Under the pieces are notes generated by a model that searched no databases, was not told the origin of the DNA, and worked only from the letters and a program-made list of their open reading frames with translations. This document shows positions 1-11,704 of a DNA stretch of 64,000 bases, piece after piece. Both the position numbers and the translations under genes were made by a program. The DNA comes from Pochonia chlamydosporia 170 (lineage: Eukaryota > Ascomycota > Sordariomycetes > Hypocreales > Clavicipitaceae), in contig NW_019154057.1 of NCBI RefSeq assembly GCF_001653235.2, forward strand, positions 1 to 64,000. The letters run 5' to 3'. The stretch's first letter is position 1, and every line of letters starts with the position of its first letter.

Positions 1-2
1 TC

Positions 3-653
3 GGCCCCAGCTTGGAGGATCTCTTCAACTACTGCAACCGAAAGTTTTCATTGAAGACTATCCTTCTTCTCGCCGATCAGCTCATCTCTCGAATCGAGCA
101 CATCCATGCCAGGTCTTTCCTCCACCGCGACATCAAGCCCGATAACTTTCTCATGGGCATCGGCAAGTGTGGCGACCAAGTCCACATTATTGATTTTGGA
201 CTTTCCAAGAGGTACCGGGACCCCCAGAGTGGTTTCCATATCCCTTACCGAGAAAACAGGGACTTGACTGGTACCGCGCGGTATGCTTCTATCAACTCTC
301 ACTTGGGTATCGAGCAATCTCGTCGTGACGATTTAGAAGCTCTCGGTTATGTCCTACTCTACTTCTACCGCGGTTATCTTCCCTGGCAAGGTCTACATGC
401 TAATACCAAGAAGCAAAAATATGACCGTATCATGGAGAAGAAGATGGCCACCCCAACTGAGGTTCTATGCCGCGAACTTCCCAATGAGTTTACAACGTAC
501 CTGAAATACACCCGCTCTTTGTGTTTCGACGAGAAACCCGACTATTGCTACCTTCGTAGGATATTTCGCGATGTCTTTGTTCGCGAAGGATTTCAGTACG
601 ATTCCGTGTTCGATTGGACAATTTACAACTATGAGAAGATGGTCCAGGCGTAA
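3..653 (+). CDS. Casein kinase I-type Ser/Thr kinase, 3' part (5' end outside window)
   Basis: The open frame runs from the first bases of the window, so only the last 216 residues are present. They match the CK1 catalytic core: HRDIKPDN catalytic loop, [10 protein letters not shown] magnesium-binding loop, the CK1-specific [10 protein letters not shown] segment (in place of APE), and [15 protein letters not shown] with PWQGL. CK1 enzymes phosphorylate acidic or pre-phosphorylated substrates and act in vesicle traffic, polarity and DNA repair. The protein stops at YNYEKMVQA, directly after the kinase fold. The long Q/P-rich, often palmitoylated tail of yeast Yck or Hrr25 types is absent. It may therefore be a short paralogue rather than the essential housekeeping CK1. 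No intron is visible. Confidence 0.9.
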   Translation, partial: GPSLEDLFNYCNRKFSLKTILLLADQLISRIEHIHARSFLHRDIKPDNFLMGIGKCGDQVHIIDFGLSKRYRDPQSGFHIPYRENRDLTGTARYASINSHLGIEQSRRDDLEALGYVLLYFYRGYLPWQGLHANTKKQKYDRIMEKKMATPTEVLCRELPNEFTTYLKYTRSLCFDEKPDYCYLRRIFRDVFVREGFQYDSVFDWTIYNYEKMVQA

Positions 654-1283
654 TCTTTCGTGATGAGAAGTTTTTATTGCGTCTCCTCTTATAACTTGCC
701 TTGCCGACCGTCATAGAAGAGATTGGCTTTGCTATTCTGGTCTCTGATCTTGCATCATTCAAGTTCTTACGATGATTTGTAACAGATAGTGGATATCTCG
801 TGCGCTGGTCTTTCTTGCTTGTTTTACATGTACGGTCCAGTGTGAGAGCATCTAGATAAGACTGGAAGTAAGCTGCTAAATCTTGATGCGCGAAAAGAAC
901 AGCTTTAACTCTGGTAGCTGACCTGCTTGCAACTAACTTCAGAGTCCTTTGCTGAATAACTAGTTGATCAGCAGGCGTGTCAATACTCTCTGACCTTCGC
1001 TTGCTTCTCGTTTTGCATCTGCGATGCGATTTTGTACATCTTACGGTCTAAGGTCTTTGTGTTTTTGGCGAATTTACGTCCATTACCCTTTGAAGCTTAC
1101 TAGCTTTTGGGAACGCCGCTACCTGGGGCGCAACTTGGAGACTCTTCGATGTATTGAATGTGTACTTGGATCGCAACTTGGCCCGTGGTTATTCAGACAG
1201 TATCTGTTTCGGAGCATTTTATTATAATAATCACTAACTGTATAAGTTAACCCCTGAACTAAACACGATTATAGAGATCTCCG
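654..1283. other. Intergenic, no gene seen
   Basis: Contains the 3' flank of the kinase gene. Short open frames here have no recognisable composition or motif. Confidence 0.5.
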
Positions 1284-1713
1284 TCACAGGCACCACCCCA
1301 GGCAATCCGCACCTCCATGCTTTGGATCGCAGCCATCATTTGGTACATCGTAACAGGATAAGCCCTCGGGACACTTCCAGCCAGCAAACCCAGCACATTG
1401 ATGAGGCTTCTCGGGTATACAGATCCCCTGAATATTGCATTTCATACCACAACTCTCGGGAAGGCGAGGATCATCGCGACACACAAAGCCGGGGGGGGGA
1501 GTACGTGGGAATACCACTTGTCTCACATGGGATGTATTTGTTCTTGAATTGGCAGTTACCCTGGCATCGATGGAGGTTTGTGCAGTCATAGGATTCAGGG
1601 ACGCAGAGTTTGTCTGAAGGGCAAGGGGCAATTTCGAGACCACATGACTTCTGGGCTGAAGCGAGAGTTGTGATGCCCAAGGCAGCAATGACGATGATGC
1701 AGTTGGGAAACAT
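1284..1713 (-). pseudogene. Small secreted cysteine-rich protein with one frameshift
   Basis: The frame opens at the ATG at 1713 with a clear signal peptide (hydrophobic IIVIAALGITTLASAQ), followed by a Cys-rich mature part. It shifts frame in a run of nine G (1491-1499 on the plus strand, nine C in coding sense) and hits a stop at 1471. From about 1490 to 1284 the next frame carries the matching C-terminal half (CGMKCNIQGICIP, ending DCLGWCL). One base fewer in the homopolymer would make a single reading frame of about 140 residues with well over ten cysteines, as in small secreted fungal proteins. No enzyme fold is recognised. Either the gene is a recent pseudogene, or it switches at a slippery C-run, or the run is a sequencing error. 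Confidence 0.65.
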
Positions 1714-3436
1714 TATGACTAGTAGAACTATGAAGATGAGATTGTGGGCATGGGAGAGACCTTATGGTCTTTTTCGGTAATTGTGAGTGACGCTTAATAT
1801 TTACTTTACTTTGTCTGGACACAGGGCTTTTATGAATTGACGATTCAACCTGCACTCGTCCAGCTGAATACACAGCATTTCAGACCAGCAACGCCAATTT
1901 TGCCCCATCTTCTTACTGTCATCTTTCATCTATTGTCACGATAAATAGGATTCAACAGCGTCTCCAAGTGCGAAGCCTTGAATAGAGCTAGCCCAACCAC
2001 CTGATGACTGGCCAGCCACCTGAAATATAAGGACGATGGCTGGGAAAGCTATTCAGATTACTATAAGAAGTTGTAGATAACCCTTACTAGATAGAAGAGA
2101 TCAGGGATCATAATCCACGTCTATGTCGTCCATAGCTGCACTTTCGTGATACTTGTGGTACCGCAGAGACGAATAGGATGCCTAGAAATCTGTCGCCGAA
2201 TGGTTACCAGCAGTCTTGGCGTGTGGTTCGAGTTTTGATGTTACTTCTTCACCATGCCGGAACATGCCGTGCTCTCGGATTTTGCTCTCAGGATACTGTT
2301 TGAAACTGATTGGGAATACACGCACTTCAAAAAGTAAGATACCATTATGACCACAAGGTAGGCGAAACACGTTACGGCCAGTTTGCCGGCTCTTCTTATT
2401 ACCCATTGTCACACTTCACGACTTGTTTGCATAACTGGACGACGATGGGGCAGAAGATCCCCTGTGAATCGGGCAACGAGAGACTCTTGATTTTCTATAT
2501 AAAAGAGTGGAATTATACAAAATTATGTACTTATTGGAATACTGCTGCTTACGCAGCAGTATTACGATTTCCTATTGCCACTTTGCCACACTCGCTTGTT
2601 TGCTTGACTGATGCAGCATTATTTGACAATAGCATATTGTGCTTGCTTTGAATGAGCGAGCAGATCTTGACACCCATGGCAGAAGATCCAACAAGAGGGC
2701 AGATAATTAACCGCATATATAAATACCGCCACCAATAAATCCACACGACTAGACCCGGATGACAGATTCTGCCAATTAAAGCCTAGGTTGACTGTATCTT
2801 AACACGGAATGGACAGAGCTTTCTTTGGAGCTAGCTTTGTCTTTCACAGAATTCAGTAGAATGCTGACAGCGCCAAACAGAGGATGTAGATAAAAGGCCC
2901 GAGTCAGACCCACAAATCTCGCGAAAGATAACACCAGACATTAACCAAGTACAAGACCGAGGCTAAAGTCGATTAATTAACTACTTGCCACATTGGTTGG
3001 GTTACCTGTACTTGGACTGGGAAAGGAAGCGAATGCTAGGGCGGAAGTAGCTGGCCTTCGAGAGACAACTGCTTAGGGTTGACCAAGAGACCCAAATTGT
3101 CATCTCCGATTCTTGTGCTGCTTGCTGATTGTATGATTATGGCCGTCACTGGGCTGCCCTTGGCTAAAACAAGCTAGGGCGGAGAAGCAATGAGCTTAGA
3201 CCAAATACAAGGCCCTTTAAGCTATGTTCAAGTAAGGTCAAAAATGTCGGAATATCACCAACCGTGAACTTAGCGGTGCTCGTGTGGTAAAATGTAGTAT
3301 AATACACACCACCACGCACGTACTGACGGAGCTCACAAGTTCTACAGCGTTGATACTGCCCCTGTTTCAAGAAATCTGCTTCGTGATTTGGCTAGAGTAC
3401 AAAAGCATAAAATAGAGTGCCTTGATCCAATCTGCA
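1714..3436. other. Intergenic, no gene supported
   Basis: AT-rich, with several short open frames of no recognisable content. The motif CTGGCCAGCCACCTGA near 2018 also occurs inside the solo LTR at 45287-45496, so a very old LTR remnant may lie around 1990-2150. Confidence 0.4.
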
Positions 3437-5324
3437 TTATTCGCTGCTGCCGTATCCTCTTCGCTCCTCCACAACCAGCGGCCCGCGTTCACCACGATTT
3501 TTCAACATAGTGCCATCTCTAGCTGCGAGCATACGAGCCTTGGTGGTAACAAATATTGTCAGCACCACACCAGTACACGCTCCTGCTACGGTAAAGGCGA
3601 TGTTGATGGGAGTAGGATTGCCATCAAGTGCCGCATGTGTCAGAGCGTCAAGACCTGACTGCGCGAGGTTAATTACTCCGGAAACGCATACCAAGGTGCC
3701 ATAGATGCGCCCAAAGGTAGTGTAGCCAAAGACCTTAGTTGCATAGTCCCTATGTCATGTTATTATGACACTGAGTGCATTTCTTGTCATTGGGTAAATA
3801 ACTTACGATATAGCCGAATAGTATAATGGTCGAAAGATGACGAAGCCGACGACAGTGGCATAGCCTGCCCACAAAATGTGCAGACAGTTTAGTAAGCCAA
3901 TGACTATGATTGACGTGGTTATGAAGCTAAAGATCGTGGGTATACTAAAGTTGTTGAGCAGGATACCTATGAATGGAGTCGTGACGACCCCTCCGACTGG
4001 CAAAGCAATATCAAAAAAGCGGTTGACATCTGCGGACAGGTCCTCCGAGTCTAGCAAGTATCGATACTGAGCACGTATAGTGGCGATGAAGTAGTTCATA
4101 CGCAACATTTGGAGAGCAGTTAGCAGGAGAATGAGCATGAACCAGGGGCTGAGTAATTGCCGTCGAGTCGAGACCCCATGCATGACACCCCAGATACCGC
4201 TAGCCGTCTGCCGCTCCTCATTCGTCCTCCTCCGTTCATCACGACATTCGGAATCTCCGGTAACGGTTTCGATTTGGTCCAATTTGGCCAAACGGCGTGC
4301 CGCTCGAGCGCTTTGAACTCTTGCCAATTCCCCTGTATCTTGAAGGTCTTGGTCCGACTCATGGACGTCCTCTTGGTCATCTTGAGCTTTTGCAATCTTG
4401 CGCTCGAGGTCAGAAATGGTGTGGTATGATTGCGCTGGCATATAGCTTATTTCAGCAACGAGGACCAAGATGGGTACTATAGCATAGCCGAAAAAGAACT
4501 TTTCGATCGAAAAACGGCCGTCTGTCGCTTCATAAAGCACACGATACAGAAGAAACACAGCGGCTGACGCATCGAACGCTCCCGTGATCATAGCTACGAT
4601 TAGCCCCGAACACTTTGGAAGAGCATTTGCCAGCTGAAAACTTGGAATAAAAATAAATGTCCCTCCCAATGAAAGCAACACGTTTGCAACAAGATAACCA
4701 TCGAGTTTGGAAATTGAAAATGATGCCGCCATCAGGAGACTGCCCATCATCAGAAACAGGCAACCGGCGATCCAACAAATGCGCCGGCCATACTTGTCGA
4801 GAGTAGAGCCAGCTAAAAGTGACGATACATTTGCAGTAACGGATGCAACAACAAAGAAGAGGTTTAGCCGCAGATCCTGCTCGTCACAAGGAACAAGGCT
4901 AGTGTCGTTGGAGCCGAATAAAGTGTCCTCGTTGTTACCGTCACAAAACTCGCTGTATACTCCATTGGCAATCAAGACAGGTTTGAGTGCAGCGAAGCCA
5001 AATACGATGCCAGCGCATAGCCAACAGGCTACGATGCCGGTAACTACTTGCACTAAAAGTACAAGGTCAGACATGGGCAATATTTGACAAGAGGGCCAAA
5101 GACAACTTACCGATTCGCTTCGTAACAGAAACCTTGTACGCAGCGGTATGATTTTTTTTAGGGGCTGAGTAGGCTGGCGAGAAGCTCATGCGTTGCCATT
5201 CTGGTTTGTTGGGGTTTACAACTGGCGAAGCCTCTTCATCCGCTGCGATTGACAACTGATTATCTCTGCGAGGGACATCTGACTCGAAGCCGTCGGCCTG
5301 TGTTACGTGTTGGGCCAGTGACAT
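3437..5324 (-). CDS. MFS transporter of the SLC43/Fmp42 type (three exons)
   Basis: Joining 5324-5111, 5052-3807 and 3749-3437 gives a 590-residue protein. Both introns (58 and 57 nt) have GTAAGT donors; the first has a TTTTAG acceptor with a CTGAC branch site, the second a CATAG acceptor, and the frame is kept at each junction. The first ATG in frame is at 5324; the frame stays open upstream but without ATG. About 70 hydrophilic residues precede the first membrane span (QVVTGIVACWLCAGIVFGF). The family segments LDKYGRRICW and DYATKVFGYTTFGRIYG are present, and a charged loop of about 80 residues splits the two six-helix halves. Animal SLC43 members carry large neutral amino acids; yeast Fmp42 is poorly characterised, so the substrate here is unknown. 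The second exon alone looks like a truncated 425-residue protein, which is misleading. Confidence 0.85.
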
Positions 5325-6875
5325 ATCCAAATTGGTATGGGTGTCTGATCTATAGCCTAGGCATGTATTGAGTCTGTATTCACCAAATCCTAGCTTGTGG
5401 TAGCCCGTGACACCCGCAGCAGCACTTATAGGCCGCACTGCAGCACATAGATTGCAACAACGGGTGACGTCTTAACCAGGAATCCTAAATCATCATCTTT
5501 TGATTAAGGTTTCTTATACAGGCCCGAAATCGTTGTACAGTACAGTACTGTATAGCAACGTCAAAGGTGCAAACGTCGTTGGCAGTAGAATGTTCTAGAG
5601 GGAGACCTCACAGTAGGTGTCCATTGCAGCCACTAGACTCGACTAATTAAATCAAGGCGGGGGGTGGCATGCGGGCAGTGGGCTTATGGTGGTGGTCTCT
5701 GCCAGTCTTGTCTTATCTACTTCAAATGTTTCAGCGAATTGTTTCCGCTGAACATCAGAGAGTGGAGCTGTCAATCATGGCGAATCGGTAAACCATATCA
5801 ATAGTGCGTCTTGGATGGCCACTTAGGATGGAGGGCTGACTTGAGTCATGGCCTACGTCTTACCGCACCGTTTGCAGTCCTGTACCAGGCAAGCATTGCA
5901 GAAAACACGGATCCTGCCATCAACCCAAATTCCGTCATCGACCGAGACCGTACTTCAGCTCGGAGGAACTTGGTCGCGTCACAATGACCTCAGGCTTGAC
6001 CATCTTTAACCCGTCGACGGCCAAGTTGCACCAAAGCTGTTGGGTTCCGTATCGTAATCGATCAAAGTATCCGCAGGACGTCGGCGTCTCTGATACGATG
6101 TACAATTGTTGTTTCAAGCGCCTCGCACGTCCAGGCTGCTACACAATGTACGGGATGATTTAGTCTCTTAAGTAGCTGGTTGCTTTTGGCTACCCTCTGA
6201 AAGTTCAAATGCACGGTTGAATGCATCAGGTGTAGCGTGAAAGTCTGTTTGCCAAAGCTGTATTCTACTCCGTAGTTGGGCGAAGAATGGAGCTTGAAGT
6301 GCCCTGATCGCTGGGCGAATGTCCGATCCTAAGAAACCTCCAATTTGGCACAAGGAGCCTGACCACCATTCAAAGAAACTTTGGCCGGCCCACACCGTGA
6401 GCGGCCCATGCCGTAACTAGGAGAAATGGGGAATGGCTTGGTTCAGCGACCGTATTCTGTAATGATTTAAAGAAAAGGTCTAGCCCCTCTTCAAAATCTT
6501 GTCAACGTATGGAGTATTGTCTATATTGATTCAAAAAGGCGCCCCTCAGCTGGCCATTCTCATCAATGATCACTCTTCAGCTTCAGTTGTGATGATGCCC
6601 ACAACCTGTCAATCTGGGGAACTTCCCCAAGACCTGGAATTTTCCGCAAGCTGCGTCACTGGTCGGCCAAAGTTTAACTCGCGCAATACTTCGGACCGGC
6701 TACGCGAGGGCGCCGGGCTGTACCTTCCAGCCCAGCTTCAGAAGAGTGTCGGTATTTCGAAGCACAAGGTGTCTGCATTCAAGGAGCTGGGTCTCGATGA
6801 CATGGGACCTTCTGCTACCCAGCTGCAACAATGCTGAGTCGTCAAGTCGGTCAGAATATCACACGGTGTTCCAAT
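5325..6875. other. Intergenic with two unexplained minus-strand open frames
   Basis: Open frames at 6395-6168 (AGQSFFEWWSGSLCQIGG) and 6117-5935 (YIVSETPTSCGYFDRL) have protein-like composition and lie in line on the minus strand. They could be pieces of one decayed gene. Neither is recognised and no joining intron is convincing. The plus-strand frame at 6499-6837 has no recognisable content. Confidence 0.35.
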
Positions 6876-7110
6876 TGTCACGTTATGAGACTCATTGTTA
6901 ACTAAGCTTCTTCTCAAAATCATTGTTCTTGTGGTTGTTCGTGCTGCAGACAGAGTCTGCAGCCGTCTTGTAATACTAGAAAACTTCCCGTTCGTCCGAA
7001 GCATATAATTGCTTTTTCCGGCTATTCTCAGTTCTCATAGCCGACGCCATGACAGCCAGCAGTTACACCAAGTTTGCTTGTTCTATCAACAGAGGCAGTT
7101 TTATCCGACA
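6876..7110 (-). mobile_element. Solo LTR (copy A) of the Copia-type family
   Basis: 235 bp. The plus strand begins TGTCACGTTATGAGACTC and ends CAGTTTTATCCGACA. Relative to the coding strand of the Copia elements this copy is reversed. Flanks CCAAT and ACATC do not match, so no target duplication survives. It carries the family's internal palindrome CTGCAGACAGAGTCTGCAG. Confidence 0.85.
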
Positions 7111-7547
7111 ACATCATGATCAAGTGCTTGCGTGTTAACGGTGGGATGCATCTTACTACAAGGTCAGCAAAAGAAATATCGGTCGTTGATAATGACAAAT
7201 ACGGGGGCTTCACACAGTGGTACGCATCGTCTGATACTGCCATACATATCGGAGACACCCACGGATTGGGCGAATCACCAACCTCAGCTTGACTGGGCGT
7301 GGCTGGACCTTTGTACCCTACAAACCTGGTTTTTGAGCAACAGAAAACAAAGCGGGGGAGGGTTGTGCTGGTGTGGCTGTGGCCCCATAGAATGATCTAG
7401 CACCACTGTGCTCGTCCAATTACCCTTGCCAAGTGGTGCGCTTCTACGGCTTCCTTTTGTGTATAACAGAAACAGATCATCTCCCGTTCCAACTTGATCT
7501 TCATTGCTTAATACTAAATCGAATTTACAACGGTACTCACATTTGCA
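7111..7547. other. Upstream region of the Zn2Cys6 gene
   Basis: No gene seen. Presumably holds the promoter and 5' UTR of the regulator that starts at 7548. Confidence 0.4.
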
Positions 7548-8315
7548 ATGAGTAAATATCCGATCATGCGCGAAAGGAGGAAGCTGACTCAAAATGCTTG
7601 CGTTTTATGTCGAGCGAAAAGAATAAAGTGTGACGGCGGTCGGCCCTGCTCAGTTTGTGTTGGGCGGGACATTGCCTGCCAATATGTAGAGCGGCAATGG
7701 GAGCCAAAGAGAAACCTGGTATCGGAAGCCCAGCGACTACGAAGCCAAGTCCAGAGGAGTGACCGCGTCTTGTCCGAACTTGAAAACACATCACACGCTC
7801 TACAAATCGTTCAATGGCTCCACGATGGACGATCGGTTGACGATATATACCAGGATCTTGTAACTTATGTCGATACAGCAGAAGCTGACGAGCAACAGAC
7901 AGACCGCCCGTTCTATAGCACGTCCAGCATCGGATGCCAGAACCAGAGTACCACAGGAAATAGACCATGGGCTTCAGCAGCTCGCCTCAGTCAGAACCAA
8001 ACGATTAGTCCTGAAGCTGATTTGCGTTCGTCGATTTCGGACTCAATTCGTGCGTTTGATGCCGCGATTAGACCGAGTGAGCCAACTTCCGTCTTCCCCC
8101 TCAACACAGGTGAGCACATAAGTCCCCTACACGCTGAAGAGATCAGTGGCAATGATACTACGACTGCTCTCAGCGCACTCCCGGCGAACCATACGCTACA
8201 AGTAGGGACGCGGACAGAAGAACCAGATTGGTACTGGGTATCCGATGAAACTCCCCGCCGAAGCTCCGTACATGATGGGTATAGCTTTCAGTGGGATTCG
8301 GGTCCCCATGTCTAG
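7548..8315 (+). CDS. Short Zn2Cys6 (Gal4-type) transcription factor
   Basis: The 255-residue protein starts at an ATG at 7548. Residues 18-44 form a binuclear zinc cluster with spacing C-x2-C-x6-C-x5-C-x2-C-x6-C and the usual basic patch RAKRIKCDGGRPC. A basic/coiled segment (about residues 50-80) follows, as expected for the linker and dimerisation region. The rest is Ser/Thr/Gln-rich with no fungal-specific transcription factor middle domain, so the protein is much shorter than the usual 500-900 residues. It may be a DNA-binding competitor, or the 3' part may have been lost. No biosynthetic cluster adjoins it, so the target genes are unknown. Confidence 0.8.
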   Translation: MSKYPIMRERRKLTQNACVLCRAKRIKCDGGRPCSVCVGRDIACQYVERQWEPKRNLVSEAQRLRSQVQRSDRVLSELENTSHALQIVQWLHDGRSVDDIYQDLVTYVDTAEADEQQTDRPFYSTSSIGCQNQSTTGNRPWASAARLSQNQTISPEADLRSSISDSIRAFDAAIRPSEPTSVFPLNTGEHISPLHAEEISGNDTTTALSALPANHTLQVGTRTEEPDWYWVSDETPRRSSVHDGYSFQWDSGPHV

Positions 8316-8842
8316 GGTTATTTAGGAAACCCATATTCGTATCGATCGTAAGCAGCTCTTTAGAAGGGTTCGGAGATGCTTAGTGTAATATTGCTGTAAT
8401 GGTTGATGCCAGATGTGCCGAAAGTAGTAAAATTGCAAGACCGGATGATTTATCTTCAGATAAACAACCGTTCTCTCCTCTGTTAACAAGTACTCCATAG
8501 GCTTTAACATCTAAAGGTGAGAATGTCGCCCAGTTATTCGGTACTTAAATAATTCAACAATCCTTCAGCACTATTGTCAGCCTGAGAAAATAAAGCTCCC
8601 TGTCAGTTACCATGGGCGTTATAAGATTTGTTGAAATCCCAACTTAGAAACAAGGACGGTAGCTAAATGTTGTCCTATTAGGCATGGCAACGTATGTTGG
8701 TCAAAGGCTTCGCTAGAGACTAAGCTGTTTTGTGGGGTCGTGTGGTTCCAGGTACGCGCTACCCGTTACGTACCACGAGGGCGAGCCTGCCAAGCTATCT
8801 GCTTCATATTGCGGCTGCAGTGTGGAGACCTCTGTATCTATG
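8316..8842. other. Intergenic, no gene seen
   Basis: AT-rich 3' flank of the regulator; no coding signal. Confidence 0.4.
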
Positions 8843-9076
8843 TGTCGGATATAACTGCCTCTGATGATAGAACAAGTAAACTTGGAGTAATTGCTGGTTT
8901 TCATACAGTCGGTTATCATGACCAAACTTAACCGAAAAACAGATTCGGACGAAGGGAAGTTTTCTAGTATTAAAAACGCAGCCGCAGACAGAGTCTGCAG
9001 CACGAAGAACAACAAGAACAATGATTTTGTAAAGAAGATTAGTTAACAATGAGTCTCACTGTCCCATAACGTGACA
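8843..9076 (+). mobile_element. Solo LTR (copy B) with 5-bp target duplication
   Basis: 234 bp, TGTCGGATATAACTGCC to CCATAACGTGACA. It is flanked by CTATG on both sides (8838-8842 and 9077-9081), a perfect target-site duplication showing genuine integration followed by LTR-LTR recombination. Confidence 0.92.
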
Positions 9077-9271
9077 CTATGGCTAGTAGAGTCGAATTTC
9101 AATCTATTTAAAGAAATTTCGTGACGCCCAGCATTTAGTATGCGAGAATTCTGGTATCGTGGCACACCAGCCTATTTAATTTGTTTGACTAGGTTATGCG
9201 ATTTTGCTCTTCGCCCTTGAGATTTTGGCTACTGATGCGCTGAACGGACGATTACCCAACGCGAGACCGTT

Positions 9272-9604
9272 TTACTCCTCTTTGCCTTGCGTCCAAATTT
9301 TCTTCATCAACTTTGTCTGTCGAACGATGATTAGGTTTTGAGACTTTCCTGTCGTTTCTGGACGGGCAGAACCAGTGTCAGACCGACCCTCATCTAGTTT
9401 TGCGGCCGCTTCTTCGTTATCCATCTTGCATTCACATTGCTGACGAGTGTTCTCGGTTATGTTGCGGGTGTCAAACATTGCCGGCTGCAATTGATTCATA
9501 AGCTGGGGAAATAGGAACTCCAATCTGGCGATGTATTCGCGCAGTTTTGTTCCTTGCGCTCGCAAGTCCCGGTTTTGCGCTTCCAGGAGAGAAATATATT
9601 GCAT
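9272..9604 (-). CDS. Hypothetical coiled-coil protein, possibly a bZIP remnant
   Basis: 110 residues from an ATG at 9604, with an in-frame stop 24 bases upstream of it. The N-terminus (YISLLEAQNRDLRAQGTKLREYIARLE) has leucines at heptad spacing and resembles the zipper half of a fungal bZIP factor. The basic region NxxAQRxFRxRK that should precede it was not found upstream in any frame. The rest is hydrophilic. Either it is a truncated bZIP gene or an unrelated small coiled-coil protein. Confidence 0.35.
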   Translation of the reverse strand: MQYISLLEAQNRDLRAQGTKLREYIARLEFLFPQLMNQLQPAMFDTRNITENTRQQCECKMDNEEAAAKLDEGRSDTGSARPETTGKSQNLIIVRQTKLMKKIWTQGKEE

Positions 9605-11540
9605 TGTTGAGTAAAGCGTGGTCTACTTCGAGGGTGAGTGACAATTGCTGGCCGTCCATTTAATACTAACCTCGTCCATTTCCTAGTTATTCATATGCCT
9701 GATGTCAATGACTCGGCCTTTCGTATGTTGCATGCCCAGATATATGGCACACCTAAACCGATCCGTGGCCGTAAGTTGTTGTGACTGCTCTTGGACAATT
9801 GCTACGGATATGAATAGACTGCCCAATGCAGGAGCTAAATGTTTTCAGTGGCTTTCCCCTCTCACTCTTGCTTCTGTAAGCAGCTCCGACGCTGAATGGC
9901 GCGCGACGCCATACATCCAAGTGGCCTGATTCCCCACATCCTTGCCATGGGCTGAGTTTGTACCGCTGCTGTCAATGGCCGCCAATCTGTGTTTACCTGA
10001 CAGCTAATCGCAAAATACTTGCGGAAGAGGTAGTTACTTATCCTTGCTCTTCAGAATTTCAGAATACTATTCCCAGGCATCTTCGATAAGAAAATCTTGC
10101 TTTATCTTCGACAGGTACTCGAGGGAGGTCCTTTCGGTTCAGATACTCAGCTTCTATGATGCAGCAATCGTATATATTCTGGGCCGTCAATTTCTATTAC
10201 TTTTACGGTATCTTCTCCTCTGGCCCTGTCGTCTAATTGGAGGAGGATGAAATTGTGGTACAACTATGCGAGTCGATTCGCTGCGCCATATACCTTCAGA
10301 TTGGATGCACTGATTTAGTTCCAAATTTTCGGTACCATTTACCTTCCATGTCATTCCCGTCTGGACCCAGGGAAAGCCATGAAGATGCTGTGTTATTCCA
10401 TAGAGGAGGGTATGAAACAAACCAGCTGCAGATATCACGACGTTGACAAGGGACATGCCGGGCTTGTGGAAAAAGCAGGGTCCGTCAGCCAAGATACGCT
10501 GAGCTTGGGCAGCCAACTGCCTAGTCCAAAGAGTTCATTGTATCTTTAGGATGACGACTTTCTGACACGTCCACCATGAAAGCCACCCATTGACGATGTA
10601 AGCGCTATTTAGCAACGTCGGCTCATCGGCCAACCCGTCTGATGTCACCTCGTATTAATTATACATGCCACGCCCGACCAACTTCCACGCATGACGCTAA
10701 ATACAACGGACCACGAAATCAAAAAATGTCTGTTCACAATCTCCTTTCCGCACTCGAGTTCTCCGCGGTCGACGACTTCGGCTCACGCCGCTCGATACAA
10801 ATGCGCCATCGGCGCATGAACCCCTGACGTAGCCAGGTCGTACCTCCAACTCCCTCAACTACAATATATACCAGCCAGGTCTATCCCGCTCCACGACGCG
10901 CGACTCAGTTTAGCCGTACTCCGGCGCTCTCGCAAACTGTTCCGCACGAACAAGAAAACTTCGAGCATAGACTCTGGCGGGCAGTGTGCGACACACGACC
11001 TCTTGCCATTACTGCTAAGCTGCACTTCGATCTTTGATTAATATTTACTTGTCGGGCTTCAGGTAAGACCACTCGGAAAAGCTTGTGATCTGACGCCACA
11101 GAATGATAATGGCGGCTTGAGCCTGACTAAGTTCGTAGTTATGGGTACGTCAGGCGCTGAGTCGCCTAAGCCAGTTGTCAATATACTCGCTTGAACCGTT
11201 ACAGATTGATCTGAAGGGTTGGCTTCCCTGTCTTAGCTTCTACACTTATAGACATTGTAACCATCCACGTTTCTCTTACATTTATTTAATGCTGCGTGCA
11301 TAATTAAGTGCACAGCCAATATCATCGCTGAATTCGGTCCGACTCCTTCCGACTAACTGCTTGCTGATTGGCTAAACCGCTGTTTGCATACCATGACAGG
11401 CAATTAGTGGGTCTTTCCTTTACTAGCAACACCCAGCAACTTCTAGAGACATCAACATGGCGTCCAAATCGTTCCAATTACCATTTTGCCCACTACAAGT
11501 CAGGTATTGTAGTCGACCAAGGACGTCAAAATTGCGTCAG
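9605..11540. other. Intergenic, no gene supported
   Basis: Long stretch with many short open frames on both strands, none recognisable. The frame at 10516-10187 (minus) has weak protein-like composition only. Confidence 0.4.
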
Positions 11541-11567
11541 TAGAATTCTAGATATTTCCAGAGAAAT
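11541..11567 (+). promoter_or_regulatory. Candidate heat-shock element cluster upstream of the Hsp20 gene
   Basis: The stretch contains GAATTCTAGA followed by TTTCCAGAGAAA, that is, several GAA/TTC half-sites at imperfect 5-bp spacing. It lies about 45-70 bases upstream of the TATA box, where Hsf1 sites are expected. Spacing is not ideal, so this is tentative. Confidence 0.35.
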
Positions 11568-11608
11568 CCTCATGGACACCACACCGCATGATCACTTCAC
11601 CCCTAGAA

Positions 11609-11616
11609 TATAAAAG
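11609..11616 (+). promoter_or_regulatory. TATA box of the Hsp20 gene
   Basis: TATAAAAG lies 96 bases before the first candidate ATG (11705) and about 185 before the second (11795), a strong core promoter as is usual for inducible heat-shock genes. Confidence 0.6.
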
Positions 11617-11704
11617 ATGCTTGACTTCACTTTTATCCCAATTTACTTTCCATCCTCCTCATCATCATCGCCAATCTTGACCTCACTTGAATCAAGACGA
11701 TTTG

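Noticed and set aside
3876..5087. Several plus-strand frames across the MFS gene
   Set aside because: Antisense shadows of the transporter coding sequence.
10187..10516. 109-codon minus-strand open frame
   Set aside because: Only weak composition bias; no motif, and no supporting exon on either side.
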